A stretch of 64,000 nucleotides of DNA from UBA1127 sp034422455 (GCA_034422455.1 DAOUJQ010000013.1:62001-126000); one strand, 5' to 3'; shown: positions 24,193 to 33,124, counted from the first letter of the stretch. Translations and numbers: made by a program. The notes: a model not told the origin generated them from the sequence alone.

Positions 24193-25344
24193 ATGGAGTC
24201 GGAATCAATACCCTCAGTAACTGCTCGATATGGATTGAGGCGTGAGAATTTCATCTTGGATCCAATGGTTGATTCTGAGTGTTTCGCTCGAACAGACATC
24301 AACACAACATTCATCGCTGAGGAATTGGACACGGACTTGGTAACGGGTTTAGCGCCCAAGAGGCTGGTGTGGGGTCCTTACGGTGGAGGGAAGACCCATA
24401 CCCTGATGCGCGCTATGCAAGAACTTGGGAAGTTGACCCCTATTCATTACTTTCGCATTGAATGCCCGGATCTATCACGTCGATCCAGATTCCATGAGTT
24501 ATACCGTGAAGGGATCATGAGGGGAATTGGCGAGGAATTCGTAATTGGATTACTTGATGAAGCTCGAATTGCAGCTGGTTGGGCCCGAAGGGAAGAGATG
24601 ATCAGTAGCCTGACGCGGAAGTTTCAAGACGAGGAGGTAGCAAAGGCTACGATTCGGTTGGTCGATCCAAACTTTGAACCACTGCGTCTTTGGCGATGGA
24701 TATCAGGGGGATCGCTATCACGGGCCGACCTTGATGACCTTGGCCAGACCCAGGATCTGGCACAGGCCGAAGCTGCAAGACTTGCTGATATTCTTACGTT
24801 GCTCGGTCGTTTGCTAAGGGAGCTTCGCAATGAACGCATGGTCCTCATACTGGATGAAATGGAGCGACTCACGTCAATAGGAGCGGAGACGATTAGCACC
24901 TTCGTTTCGGGATTTACGAGGTTAGTCGATCCGAATCAGAAGGATGTTGCTGTTCTCATGGGCGCCTCCGCAGCGCTTGAATCAGAAATGGTAGACGTAT
25001 TTAGCCGGAGTGGCCCTGTCATCTCACGTCTCAGTGAGGAGTCGATAATCGAGATTGCCGCGCTACAGGATCCCGACGTTGATAGCTTCATCAGAGGAGT
25101 TATCGCCTTCATTCGCGACGAAACGGCGGATCTCGATGACCTTATGGCTGCAGCGGCTTCAACAACTGAAGAGACTCTAGACCCAGATACCTTTCCATTT
25201 ACTCAGGAATCGCTAGAGGCACTCAAGAGCCGCCTCATGTACCAAATGCTTCCACGCGAGATCACAATGCGTATGACTAGGGCCTTAGGCAGGGCCTTCC
25301 GTCAGAATCAGTCAGTCATTACGCAAAACGAAATGGTTGCCTAG
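24193..25344 (+). CDS. P-loop ATPase B of putative defence operon
   Basis: A 383-residue ATPase with GPYGGGKTHT (61-70) as Walker A and MVLILDEME (216-224) as Walker B. Then comes AVLMGASAALES, where sensor residues are expected, and a C-terminal helical part. The Walker A context GGGKTHTL echoes GAGKTHTL of ATPase A, so the two probably share ancestry, though overall similarity is low by eye. It starts two bases after the PLD gene stop. Such paired AAA-type ATPases could form a hetero-oligomer regulating the PLD nuclease; this is inference. Confidence 0.78.
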   Translation: MESESIPSVTARYGLRRENFILDPMVDSECFARTDINTTFIAEELDTDLVTGLAPKRLVWGPYGGGKTHTLMRAMQELGKLTPIHYFRIECPDLSRRSRFHELYREGIMRGIGEEFVIGLLDEARIAAGWARREEMISSLTRKFQDEEVAKATIRLVDPNFEPLRLWRWISGGSLSRADLDDLGQTQDLAQAEAARLADILTLLGRLLRELRNERMVLILDEMERLTSIGAETISTFVSGFTRLVDPNQKDVAVLMGASAALESEMVDVFSRSGPVISRLSEESIIEIAALQDPDVDSFIRGVIAFIRDETADLDDLMAAAASTTEETLDPDTFPFTQESLEALKSRLMYQMLPREITMRMTRALGRAFRQNQSVITQNEMVA

Positions 25345-25354
25345 GGAGAAGGGT

Positions 25355-26833
25355 ATGCCTGGCGAGATTCCAGTTACACAGTTTCGACTCGAGCACAGCT
25401 TCTCTGCAAAACCCGATCTAATTGCGGATTCTGGCCCAGGGCGAAACAGCATATTGATGGGTCAGGTAATCGCAGACGACGTCAACAACTCCATTTTTGT
25501 GGCAAAGCAAGCGGAAGCACCTTTTCGTGATGTTTGGATGGATGTTCAAGGAGCACACGTCCTTTACGTGATGGGCAAGCGCAGGAGTGGCAAGAGCCAT
25601 ACGCTAGGTGTACTGGCGGAAGGACTAGCTTCCCAAAGTTGGGTGAGTCAGGGTGAGAATCCACAAGGCGTGCTAATCATTGACACGATGAATGTCTTCT
25701 TGACGATGCCATTTGTCAACGGTGAGACATTCCCGGACACGAGTCCAGAGAATCGCGAGCTGCTAAAGTGGAAAATACCCACGGAGCATATACCACTAAC
25801 TCTCTTTCGGCCACGAGGCACTAGCCTGCCGGATGCACTTCCAACTGAGGAGATTAGTCTTAGGCCCGGCGATCTCGGACCTGACGAATGGTGTGGCGTT
25901 TTCGAAGCTGATCCATTTGCTGACCCACTCGGACACCTAATCTCTGAGTTGTACGGGAAGGTTGCTTTGGATGGCTATGTGGATGAGGAGCGCAGCACGA
26001 ATGTACCTCCTAATCCCAATTTCGGAATCACCGATATGCTGACTGCTTTGGACACTGACCATGAACTACGGCGATATCATCGGGATACTCGAGAGGCCCT
26101 CTCAAGGAGACTACATGCGATTCGGCGGCTGCCAATCTTCTCCGATTCCGGGCTCGATATTTCCCAACTTCTTATACCAGGTCACATTTCAGTCTTGATG
26201 CTCAGAGACTTAGACCAGCAGATGCGCTCTGCTTTGGTGGCCTTGATCGTAAAGAGAGTTATAAGTTTACGGGGCCTAGCCGAGCAAGAGGAGAGAATGA
26301 GCGCAGTGCATGCCGCACGAGCCGAACGTTTAGCCAATCAACAACCAGAGGAATCGGCCAAAGAACGACGGCTAGCAGAAGAATGTTCCCATCGGGCATC
26401 TGAAGGCTTACCTCGTTCGTGGATCATCATTGATGAAGCTCACAACTATGTACCAGCTGTGGGCCTGACGCCTTCCAAGCGTCCCCTAAGGAAATATGTC
26501 GATGAAGGCAGAAATCTAGGGCTCTCCATTGTCGTAGCCACTCAGAATCCTGCAGGCTTGGATCCCTCACTCCAAAGGAATGCTGACATGTTGCTAGTTC
26601 ATTCACTCAGTCGGCACGATGACATCAACGCTGCAGAGGGAATGGTCAACGCCGGACCGCCATCTGAGGTGACGGTCGACACCAAGAATCGATATGAGGG
26701 ACCGCGCACATTCGAAAATATCGTAAGGAACCTGCCAGTGGGCTACGCTGTAGCTGCTAGCGACCATTCGAATCGCATTTTCGTGATTCGTATGCGGCCT
26801 CGCATTACGGTTAGCGGTGGGACTGGCTATTAG
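25355..26833 (+). CDS. HerA/FtsK-like ATPase
   Basis: A 492-residue translocase-type ATPase. Walker A is GKRRSGKSHT (74-83) and Walker B is SWIIIDEAHN (Asp-Glu at about 360-361), followed by the HerA-like VVATQNPAGLDPSLQRNADMLLVH. A long charged segment (about 300-350) precedes Walker B. HerA proteins are hexameric DNA pumps that work with nucleases such as NurA, SIR2, DUF4297 or PLD proteins; here the PLD protein two genes upstream is the natural partner. The ATG at 25355 follows GGGAGAAGG; a TTG six codons upstream is possible. Confidence 0.85.
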   Translation: MPGEIPVTQFRLEHSFSAKPDLIADSGPGRNSILMGQVIADDVNNSIFVAKQAEAPFRDVWMDVQGAHVLYVMGKRRSGKSHTLGVLAEGLASQSWVSQGENPQGVLIIDTMNVFLTMPFVNGETFPDTSPENRELLKWKIPTEHIPLTLFRPRGTSLPDALPTEEISLRPGDLGPDEWCGVFEADPFADPLGHLISELYGKVALDGYVDEERSTNVPPNPNFGITDMLTALDTDHELRRYHRDTREALSRRLHAIRRLPIFSDSGLDISQLLIPGHISVLMLRDLDQQMRSALVALIVKRVISLRGLAEQEERMSAVHAARAERLANQQPEESAKERRLAEECSHRASEGLPRSWIIIDEAHNYVPAVGLTPSKRPLRKYVDEGRNLGLSIVVATQNPAGLDPSLQRNADMLLVHSLSRHDDINAAEGMVNAGPPSEVTVDTKNRYEGPRTFENIVRNLPVGYAVAASDHSNRIFVIRMRPRITVSGGTGY

Positions 26834-26835
26834 CT

Positions 26836-27912
26836 ATGGAACCCAGACTAATCTATCGAACCCACTATCAAGTCGATGAGCCTACGATTGCGGCACGGAT
26901 TGTGACTCATTGTACTTCTCCCGTCGTAAGTTCTTACGATGAGACCGTGGCAGTGAAGTTATCGAGCCATATGAGAGCTAACGGCAAGGAATTCAATGTG
27001 CCGGCAGCACGATATGCAGTTGATCTAGCGCATAAGCTTCAGCTGATCAATGCCAATAACATCTGGGCCGAGAATGGTCACCTAGTGAACTTGGTCACCA
27101 GGAATCGCCCCGATACTAAACTCGACGACGTCACGTTCTCGATAGGGGAGCAACTGTTGCACTTTAGGCTCTTTCTTGAGGCTGACGGCGCTGCACTCTT
27201 ATTCCTAGCTAGACGCCTGCTTTCTAATCAAGTACTGCCCTCTCAAGGAATGCACTGGAATGCGATAGCTAGAGAGTTATTTGTTTCCATTTACACTTCG
27301 TACTTGGCTATTACCAATCCTATCGCGGACAGAGTGTCTCTCCGGTCCAGAATCGACAGACTTAGCTCCCAAGAGTTTTCTGGCAAGTCCGGAGCCCACA
27401 AGTTGTTTCTTCATCTGCAAGTACTTCATCGCCTAGGTCTTGTCGAACGTGTCGCCAACAAGGGCGAACGCATTTACCGGGTCACGGAGGGCAGCGGAGT
27501 TCGTCTAGAGCGAATGACCGGCCTCATCTCGGACGTTTTTGTTCTTGAGAACATAGTGAAGGAGCACAGTTACATTGAAGTTGCAGCGCAGGTCTACGGG
27601 CTCAAGCATGCTTACGACGCTCCCGATGCAAATGACATAGTGAGCAAGCTGCTGGTGATGTACAGAAGAGTTGCAGAAACGGGTGTGCCGATTTGTCCGT
27701 TAGCCCCTATCGTTGAAGCTACTCAGATCTCGTTGCTTGTCGAGGGTTCAAGTATGGTCGAGTACGGCGAAGTAATAAGAGTACTTCGGGAGTTTCAGGG
27801 CCAAAATGCGCGTGACATTCGGTTTCACCAGGATCGACGCGGTAATCCAGCCTTTCTAAGGGTGTCTGAGAATCTTCTTCATAGTCTTGTGCCAACTCCC
27901 CCAGCACCCTAG
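26836..27912 (+). CDS. Unknown protein, last gene of the ATPase/PLD/HerA operon
   Basis: A 358-residue soluble protein starting two bases after the HerA-like gene. No catalytic motif is recognised. It is helix-rich. A segment around 185-225 (KLFLHLQVLHRLGLVERVANKGERIYRVT) looks like a winged helix, so DNA binding or target recognition is conceivable. It ends shortly before the convergent methyltransferase gene. Tight spacing argues that it is an essential component of the same system. Confidence 0.72.
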   Translation: MEPRLIYRTHYQVDEPTIAARIVTHCTSPVVSSYDETVAVKLSSHMRANGKEFNVPAARYAVDLAHKLQLINANNIWAENGHLVNLVTRNRPDTKLDDVTFSIGEQLLHFRLFLEADGAALLFLARRLLSNQVLPSQGMHWNAIARELFVSIYTSYLAITNPIADRVSLRSRIDRLSSQEFSGKSGAHKLFLHLQVLHRLGLVERVANKGERIYRVTEGSGVRLERMTGLISDVFVLENIVKEHSYIEVAAQVYGLKHAYDAPDANDIVSKLLVMYRRVAETGVPICPLAPIVEATQISLLVEGSSMVEYGEVIRVLREFQGQNARDIRFHQDRRGNPAFLRVSENLLHSLVPTPPAP

Positions 27913-27975
27913 ACAATCGGCACAACACGAGATAGTGAGTGACGAAAGCCAAGCCCTTGTTCTATTCCCACCACC

Positions 27976-29436
27976 TTAACTGTTCTTCTCCGTATGCATG
28001 CTCTTCGCAGCCTCCGTACGGCGGAACACGAGAACGTACTCCCTATTGATGTCTGCGCCATTGTGTCGGCTATAAGACATGTACCTATTTTTCACTGGAT
28101 ACCAAAGTTTGTCTTCCAGTTGGAATGAATCGCCGGCTAATTCCACAAATAGTTGGGAGGTTGGGAGGGAGATCCCGTTCCATTTGCTGTGCCCTAAAAC
28201 TAGAACAACTGGCCCACCAAACCTTACAAGATCTTTCAGCCCTACTAGGGTATCTTTCATAGAAATCATGTAATGGACGAAGGCATCTGCACGACGACTC
28301 GACACTTCTCGGATCTTCTTGTCCCAGCTACTGGATAGGGGCCCGAGTTCCGCCGCTCGCCCAAGCAAGGGGTCTCCTCGACTTACGCTTGGGCGCCCAA
28401 TGTACATGGGTAATAGCCTTAGGCGGTCTTGGCGAGTAGGGGTAAACCCGAGCCAATACATCTCAAGTTGGTGGCGCCTGTAATAGTCAACTGCATTGTG
28501 GTAGGGAGGGGAGGTAATTACGGCATCCACGCGTCGCCGTATCTTAGAGTTTAGCGAAGTCGCGTCCGCTTGATAGACTGAGACTCGCTCCGCAGATGTG
28601 GTCGCGGCGCGGTAGGCCTCGGCAGCGGAGAGTGCCTTCTCTGCAGCCTTGCTGAACATGTCAAACGGGTTGATTACACGCCCAGCAGCTTCAAGCTTCT
28701 TCATGTGTGACGTTACTTCAAGCCCGGACACTGGAACCGGATCTGCGTTGGATGACTTCCTGATTATTGAGGCAAGAACAAATCGAAAGAAGTCACGATG
28801 TGTTCCTGGAATGGCGATTCGATCAATGGCGCCAATCATGCGGGATAGGTCAATTACAACACTCCGTCGGAACCAGTGAAAGAGATTGGGAATAGCCGGC
28901 GCCCACAACCGCTCACTCGAGAGAAGCGATAGATACTCTTCGAGCGGAATATCCTCAAACTGAAGGGCGTCGTACTCGCTAGGTGACCTGGACAACGACT
29001 CCAAGAGAGGGCGAAGCAAGTCCCAAGATGCGCGAAGGCTGCCCGGACGAAACCGATGAGTCTTTGCTTGGGCAACAAACACGGCAAGCGGATCTACATC
29101 AGTGCCAATCGCATTTCGCCCCTCGGACGCTGCAGCCAGCAGTAGTGTCCCGCTGCCACAGAAGGGGTCAAGTAAAGTCTGCCCGGTCTTGGTGTACGCG
29201 CGGATGAGTGCATGCACTACCGGAGGATGAAACTTTGCTGGATACCTAAAGGTCCGATGGGTAAGGCGCGGCGCTTCGACGTCAGCGAAGTCTAGGATCT
29301 TGAAGTCGGATGGAGGAGCAGCTTCTGAAGGAACGTCTCCTGGAGTGTGGGGAACTGGGCCGTTTGAAGATAACGGCGTGGAGGTTAATGCCGAACTACC
29401 TTGACCCGCGGCTCCTATACTCTTAATCGCCATCAT
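27976..29436 (-). CDS. DNA methyltransferase (N4-cytosine/N6-adenine class)
   Basis: A 486-residue SAM-dependent DNA methyltransferase. Motif I is DPFCGSGT (90-97) with the acidic follower GTDVDP. The catalytic motif IV is TSPPYHN (about 305-311), the S-P-P-Y form used by N4-cytosine and some N6-adenine enzymes. About 200 residues separate the two and may hold a target-recognition domain. It is convergent with the five-gene operon and its 3' end is 63 bases from it. In a restriction-like or DISARM/BREX-like arrangement it would mark self DNA for the ATPase/PLD/HerA machinery, but an independent orphan methylase is possible. Two adjacent ATGs make the start uncertain by one residue. Confidence 0.87.
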   Translation of the reverse strand: MMAIKSIGAAGQGSSALTSTPLSSNGPVPHTPGDVPSEAAPPSDFKILDFADVEAPRLTHRTFRYPAKFHPPVVHALIRAYTKTGQTLLDPFCGSGTLLLAAASEGRNAIGTDVDPLAVFVAQAKTHRFRPGSLRASWDLLRPLLESLSRSPSEYDALQFEDIPLEEYLSLLSSERLWAPAIPNLFHWFRRSVVIDLSRMIGAIDRIAIPGTHRDFFRFVLASIIRKSSNADPVPVSGLEVTSHMKKLEAAGRVINPFDMFSKAAEKALSAAEAYRAATTSAERVSVYQADATSLNSKIRRRVDAVITSPPYHNAVDYYRRHQLEMYWLGFTPTRQDRLRLLPMYIGRPSVSRGDPLLGRAAELGPLSSSWDKKIREVSSRRADAFVHYMISMKDTLVGLKDLVRFGGPVVLVLGHSKWNGISLPTSQLFVELAGDSFQLEDKLWYPVKNRYMSYSRHNGADINREYVLVFRRTEAAKSMHTEKNS

Positions 29437-29783
29437 TCACCATTGTAGTGCACCCAACGCCTAGCAGCACAAGCTGGCCAGCCACAGTAAAGGATACCTC
29501 AGATTTGGTTGACGAGGCCGAGGGAAACGGATCAAGTGTCAATCAGTTGACTGAGTCAAGCACAAGAAGTCTGAAAGACCCTGCTCCAGCTGCAGACTCC
29601 TTGGGAAGATCGGTGAGGACGACATCGAATACGTCTTTGCATCGTTTATAGTCCCTACTTAGCGCCAATCACACACTCTGGTCGCCCTTCAAAGGCCGAT
29701 CCTGCGCAGGCAGGGACTCCGACGCAGGCGGGTCTGCTCGCCTTGCGCCCGCCCTACACGTCACTACTTCGCAGGTGAGCTGA

Positions 29784-29933
29784 ATGAATGGAAAAGTGCC
29801 GATTCACAAGGAAGTCATCAACCAGGTCGGCTACCGGGAGCTGAAGGAGCTCTTTCGTCAGCAGGTAGACGATGACCGCGATCACTCCATTGAGCACGTC
29901 AAGGAAGGCTGGAGAGTCTATTTGCCCGTCTGA
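29784..29933 (+). CDS. Small hypothetical protein (49 aa)
   Basis: Starts MNGKVPIHKEVINQVGYREL and ends WRVYLPV. It is charged, amphipathic and free of low-complexity bias, unlike the spurious frames nearby. AGGTGAG lies a few bases ahead of the ATG. No family is recognised; the size and island location would fit a small antitoxin-like or regulatory protein, but that is speculation. Confidence 0.4.
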   Translation: MNGKVPIHKEVINQVGYRELKELFRQQVDDDRDHSIEHVKEGWRVYLPV

Positions 29934-30085
29934 CGATACCCCACTGGGCCTCTTCCCTGCGGGGGAGCATCGCCTCAGCCACAGGCGTGCTCAGGACACG
30001 CTGCTCAGGGACACCCTAAGTGAGCACCCGTTGCCCTGAGACCTCAGGCGGACGAGGTTCACGGTGCTCGTCCGGTCGCCGTGCC

Positions 30086-30116
30086 GCAGGGCGGTGGGCT
30101 TGACACGCCGCCCTGC
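30086..30116. repeat. Hairpin, 9-bp stem
   Basis: GCAGGGCGG (30086-30094) pairs with CCGCCCTGC (30108-30116) across a 13-base loop. Confidence 0.6.
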
Positions 30117-30189
30117 CGGCGTCCCTCGGAGAGAACCATCGGGAGAGCCAAGCTCAATCCCGCATGGCCTCCGGGTCAGGGACCAGACC

Positions 30190-30227
30190 CCCAGGTTTCT
30201 CGGCGGGAACACCTGGAAAAGCCAGAT
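30190..30227 (+). repeat. Direct repeat copy 1 (core)
   Basis: Core CCCAGGTTTCTCGGCGGGAA followed by CCTGGAAAAGCC, nearly identical to 30668-30706 about 480 bases downstream. Weaker similarity extends roughly 100 bases upstream of each core. Within the core, CCAGG and CCTGG can pair. Confidence 0.7.
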
Positions 30228-30269
30228 AACGCCTTCGAGTATGGGCGCCCGGCCCCCCGCGGTGAATCC

Positions 30270-30305
30270 CCTGAAGGGGGGTGCATGCATGCACCCCCCT
30301 TCAGG
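30270..30305. repeat. Perfect 36-bp palindrome
   Basis: The left half is 30270-30287 and the right half 30288-30305; they are exact reverse complements with no spacer. The centre is GCATGCATGC flanked by six G and six C. Flanking bases do not extend the symmetry. Confidence 0.9.
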
Positions 30306-30667
30306 CTCACGCCACAGCATGCCAGTGGATCAGGAAGGACACCCATCGCAACCTTGGGGCACGATGCGAGGCATGCTCCGTACACCGGCCATTGGTCACG
30401 TGGGCCCAGCCGCACCCGGGATCAATGGTGGAGCGACCAAATCGCCTGCGACGTCCTCTGGGCAGGGTTCCCGACGCCTGCCCCCTTGCCGTACCTCCAC
30501 TGTGAGGACGCCTCCGAACTGCCCGTTTGGTGAGTCGGCCTTCAGGGGAGCAAGGGCTCAACCCCAGGGGCCTCGTCGCGCAGCGGGCCCTGCGCTTGTC
30601 CCACCGGCGCGCCTTCGGGGGAGCTTGGGCTCGACCCCTTGGGCACCGCCAGAGGCAGGGACCTCCT

Positions 30668-30706
30668 CCCAGGTTTCTCGGCGGGAATCCCTGGAAAAGC
30701 CTGACA
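30668..30706 (+). repeat. Direct repeat copy 2 (core)
   Basis: Second copy of the 30190 core; differs by a few bases (GGGAATCCCTGG instead of GGGAACACCTGG). Confidence 0.7.
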
Positions 30707-31067
30707 ACACAGTCATTCTCCCCCGACCCTCCGGCTCCTGGGAAGCCCTCCGGCCCCAAGTGTTTACAAAAATTGCACAGTTTTAACGCCACCACTCCCA
30801 CGCCCCCCTGATCCCAAACTTGGAACGTGACGCAGGACCATCAACGGGGCAGCCGCGACAACTGCGTGGTGGCCAGGGTTCCCGGCCCAGGCCTATGCCA
30901 CCCCAGCGCCCGAGGGTTGCCCCACTGGGTGTCGCTGGCCATGGCGAGGCGCCCACACGCCCCTTTCTTCGACCCCAAAACGCCGTGCAAGGCGTAGCTG
31001 CGGTTTTGCACAAACCGGCAACCAGCAGTTCCAAAAACCCGTTGCGACCCCCGTTCCTACAGCGGCT

Positions 31068-31085
31068 TGGCGCATAGCTGCGCCA
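31068..31085. repeat. Hairpin, 7-bp stem with TAGC loop
   Basis: TGGCGCA (31068-31074) and TGCGCCA (31079-31085). Confidence 0.6.
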
Positions 31086-31176
31086 GCTACGACAGGGACA
31101 GCCGTTCCCGCTCCCGACGCAACTCTATCTCCTGTACACGGGTAGCACACTAAATCACGAAGCCCCTACCTCCTTG

Positions 31177-31218
31177 GGTGGGGGTGTAGGCCTGCACCCC
31201 CACCGACACCCCTGTCGG
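31177..31218. repeat. 28-bp near-perfect palindrome plus adjoining hairpin
   Basis: 31177-31204 is symmetric about AGGCCT, with arms GGTGGGGGTG and CACCCCCACC and only one G-T position. Immediately after it, CCGACA and TGTCGG (31203-31218) form a second hairpin with a four-base loop. Confidence 0.75.
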
Positions 31219-31422
31219 CCTCATCACTCACGGAGGAAGGGCGGCCATGCCCCCTAGACACTCCCGTGGCCGCGTCACCGGCCCTCCATCCCTCCGACGA
31301 CCTCGCCGATCCCATGACCGCACGTCACCGTGCTCCAGCCCCGCGGCCAGCCTGAGCGGCGCCTGTCCAAAAACGGACTTTTCAGCTAGGGCAATTCCCG
31401 CGACCCTGCCCCGTGCCACCGT

Positions 31423-31506
31423 GCCGTCCGTAGCTGACGGCGTGGAATGGGACCGCATCTTCCACGGTTAGCAGCTTCGACGGCGGCGCGGCCTGTTTGC
31501 CGCGCC
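31423..31506. repeat. Two further hairpins
   Basis: GCCGTC/GACGGC (31423-31441, loop CGTAGCT) and GGCGCGGC/GCCGCGCC (31485-31506, loop CTGTTT). Confidence 0.6.
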
Positions 31507-32040
31507 ACTTCCGCGTAAACGGCCTCTTGGTCTCCGCTTCCGACACCTCTCTTTTCCTGTACACGTCCCCTACAGTCGTTTACACGTGTCCAAACTGCTC
31601 TCCTATAGGGCGGGCCTGCCGGCGGGCCCCGTCGGATGCAGCCCCTTCCCCTGTCGGGGCGACCAACGTGCTTGACAGGCCTTTGGTCCGCTGGCTACCT
31701 TGCCCCCGCCTTCCGACGCGCAGCCGCCGCGCTCTGTCAACCTCAAAGTGAGCGCAGGCAACATCGCCAAAGATGGCCTCGTCACGGCCGTGAGGGAGAG
31801 ACTGCAGGCGGGCAGTTGAGGACACGGACGACCATACGCTAGCGTGTCCCGAACAGTCACGCCAACTCCACCCACCGCCTAGATATCACAGCCTTACCAG
31901 CGTCTGTCAAAGGGCGCGTAGAACGCTTTGCGTTGCCACGCATCCCAATGGGTAGGAATGCCTCCGAACCGCCCCACCCGGGAAGGCTGCGGGTGGCGCA
32001 ATAGGAAAGTGGCTAACGCGGTCGCCATTTGATTGCCGCG

Positions 32041-32610
32041 TTACCAACCGTTATTACAGTCGCCCCGTCGATTGTTCCTGAAGAGGTCAAGACTGTTGTT
32101 CGGCCACGCTGTGTTGTCTCGGCGCAAGAACGCCCGGTGAATCTTAGGTAGGATCCTCTTTGAGACCCTCCGCCGTGGCCAGTTGTAGACCACCGCGAAG
32201 GGATCATCCCCACTCAAGTTGCATGCCAACCTCTGGGGCATGAGCCGAGGATTGCGGTCATCGACGGCTTTCCTGTAGTCGGGATGGGTCGGCAGCAGGA
32301 TCCCCAGCAGCCCACACCGCGGGTTGTTTTCTCTGTCGATGAGGCTTGCAGATATCTCCCAATCGACGTGCCTGCGCTGCCAGGTACAGCGCCCTATCAG
32401 GACGATGGTGACGGTCGCGTCTGCTATGTGGTCGTCGCGAATGCGCCGGCGTATTTCGTCCAAAGGGAGGTCGGTGTCGTGGATGTCTCCCGGGCTCACG
32501 GACATGTCGATAGCCTTGGTGCCCAAAGCCTGCACGAGGCGGTCCTTGTATTGCTGATCATCAGCATGGTAGTAGCTGATGAAGACCTTGTGCCTGGGAA
32601 CCTCGGCCAC
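32041..32610 (-). CDS. TIR-like (MTH538/DUF1863, ThsB-type) protein
   Basis: A 189-residue protein whose first ~110 residues match the TIR-like DUF1863 fold: KVFISYYHAD at the first strand, DMSVSPGDIHDTDLP, RRRIRDDHIADATVTIVLIG, and CTWQRRHVDWEISASL. These are the hallmark segments of the family that includes ThsB of Thoeris, which makes cyclic-ADPR-type signals or degrades NAD on phage infection. The GTG at 32608-32610 is preferred: GGAGG lies 9 bases upstream and the upstream gene stops three bases earlier. A longer frame upstream would run through the membrane-protein gene and is spurious. The C-terminal ~75 residues are not recognised. Confidence 0.78.
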   Translation of the reverse strand: MAEVPRHKVFISYYHADDQQYKDRLVQALGTKAIDMSVSPGDIHDTDLPLDEIRRRIRDDHIADATVTIVLIGRCTWQRRHVDWEISASLIDRENNPRCGLLGILLPTHPDYRKAVDDRNPRLMPQRLACNLSGDDPFAVVYNWPRRRVSKRILPKIHRAFLRRDNTAWPNNSLDLFRNNRRGDCNNGW

Positions 32611-32612
32611 GT

Positions 32613-33083
32613 CTACCAACCTCCCGGTCTGGGCAAGGGATCCGAAGGTATGACAATGAGCCAAGCCAAGATGATGGTCACAACCAGCAGGGGGTAGAAC
32701 ACCCAGATGGATACGGAGGCAAGGCAGCGCCCGACCAGAGCAATTCCCATCCCTTGAGGAGCAATCTTGAAGACATCGGCCGCATCCAACTCGCTGGCAT
32801 GCAGTGCAACCACGAAGCGGTTGTAGGCTTTGCGGAATGCCCGCTCCAACGCCAAGTAGTAGGCGTCCAGTACGCAGAAGAGCACCGTCGGTACGAGGGC
32901 GAGGAGCGCGTGCTGGGGCTCGCCGGTTCGGGCCACTAGGACAAGGGTGGCGGCGACGAGGGTGACGCACCACACCTTGCATGCGCGGCTGTTCTCTGCC
33001 ATCCGCTGGATGACGCCCTGCAAAATGTTCAGGTGCGTGTGGACAGCGGGTGAGTCAGGGTCGAGAGGAGAGCTTGAAGCCAT
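32613..33083 (-). CDS. Small membrane protein paired with TIR-like gene
   Basis: A 156-residue protein with two strong hydrophobic pairs, about residues 40-70 and 120-145, and a soluble middle region (FRKAYNRFVVALHASELDAADVF). It ends two bases before the TIR-like start, so the two are an operon and probably act together. A membrane effector beside a TIR signalling enzyme is a recurrent abortive-infection layout, but I do not recognise this membrane family. Confidence 0.72.
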   Translation of the reverse strand: MASSSPLDPDSPAVHTHLNILQGVIQRMAENSRACKVWCVTLVAATLVLVARTGEPQHALLALVPTVLFCVLDAYYLALERAFRKAYNRFVVALHASELDAADVFKIAPQGMGIALVGRCLASVSIWVFYPLLVVTIILAWLIVIPSDPLPRPGGW

Positions 33084-33124
33084 CGATTCTCCATGGTGAA
33101 GACGATACAGTTGGTCGCTGTTTG

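Larger units (their letters stand above)
29934..32040. other. Long non-coding, hairpin-dense stretch in the island
   Basis: About 2.1 kb without a convincing gene. GC rises again relative to 21-29.7 kb. Frames that are open here are low complexity in both directions. It contains at least eight strong hairpins or palindromes and a direct repeat pair, listed separately. Possible readings are a remnant of a replication/transfer region, structured RNA, or a nest of palindromic elements. Confidence 0.55.

Noticed and set aside
22266..29436. Assignment of the operon to DISARM or BREX
   Set aside because: No DrmA/DrmB helicase, no PglZ or BrxL, and the methyltransferase is convergent rather than within the operon.
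30064..31751. Several open frames of 60-240 codons in the hairpin-dense region
   Set aside because: All are Arg/Pro/Gly-rich, overlap one another on both strands and lack start context; the region is better read as non-coding.
32611..32982. N-terminal extension of the TIR-like protein to 32982
   Set aside because: It would read through the membrane-protein gene in another frame and is low complexity; the GTG at 32608-32610 has a good ribosome site.
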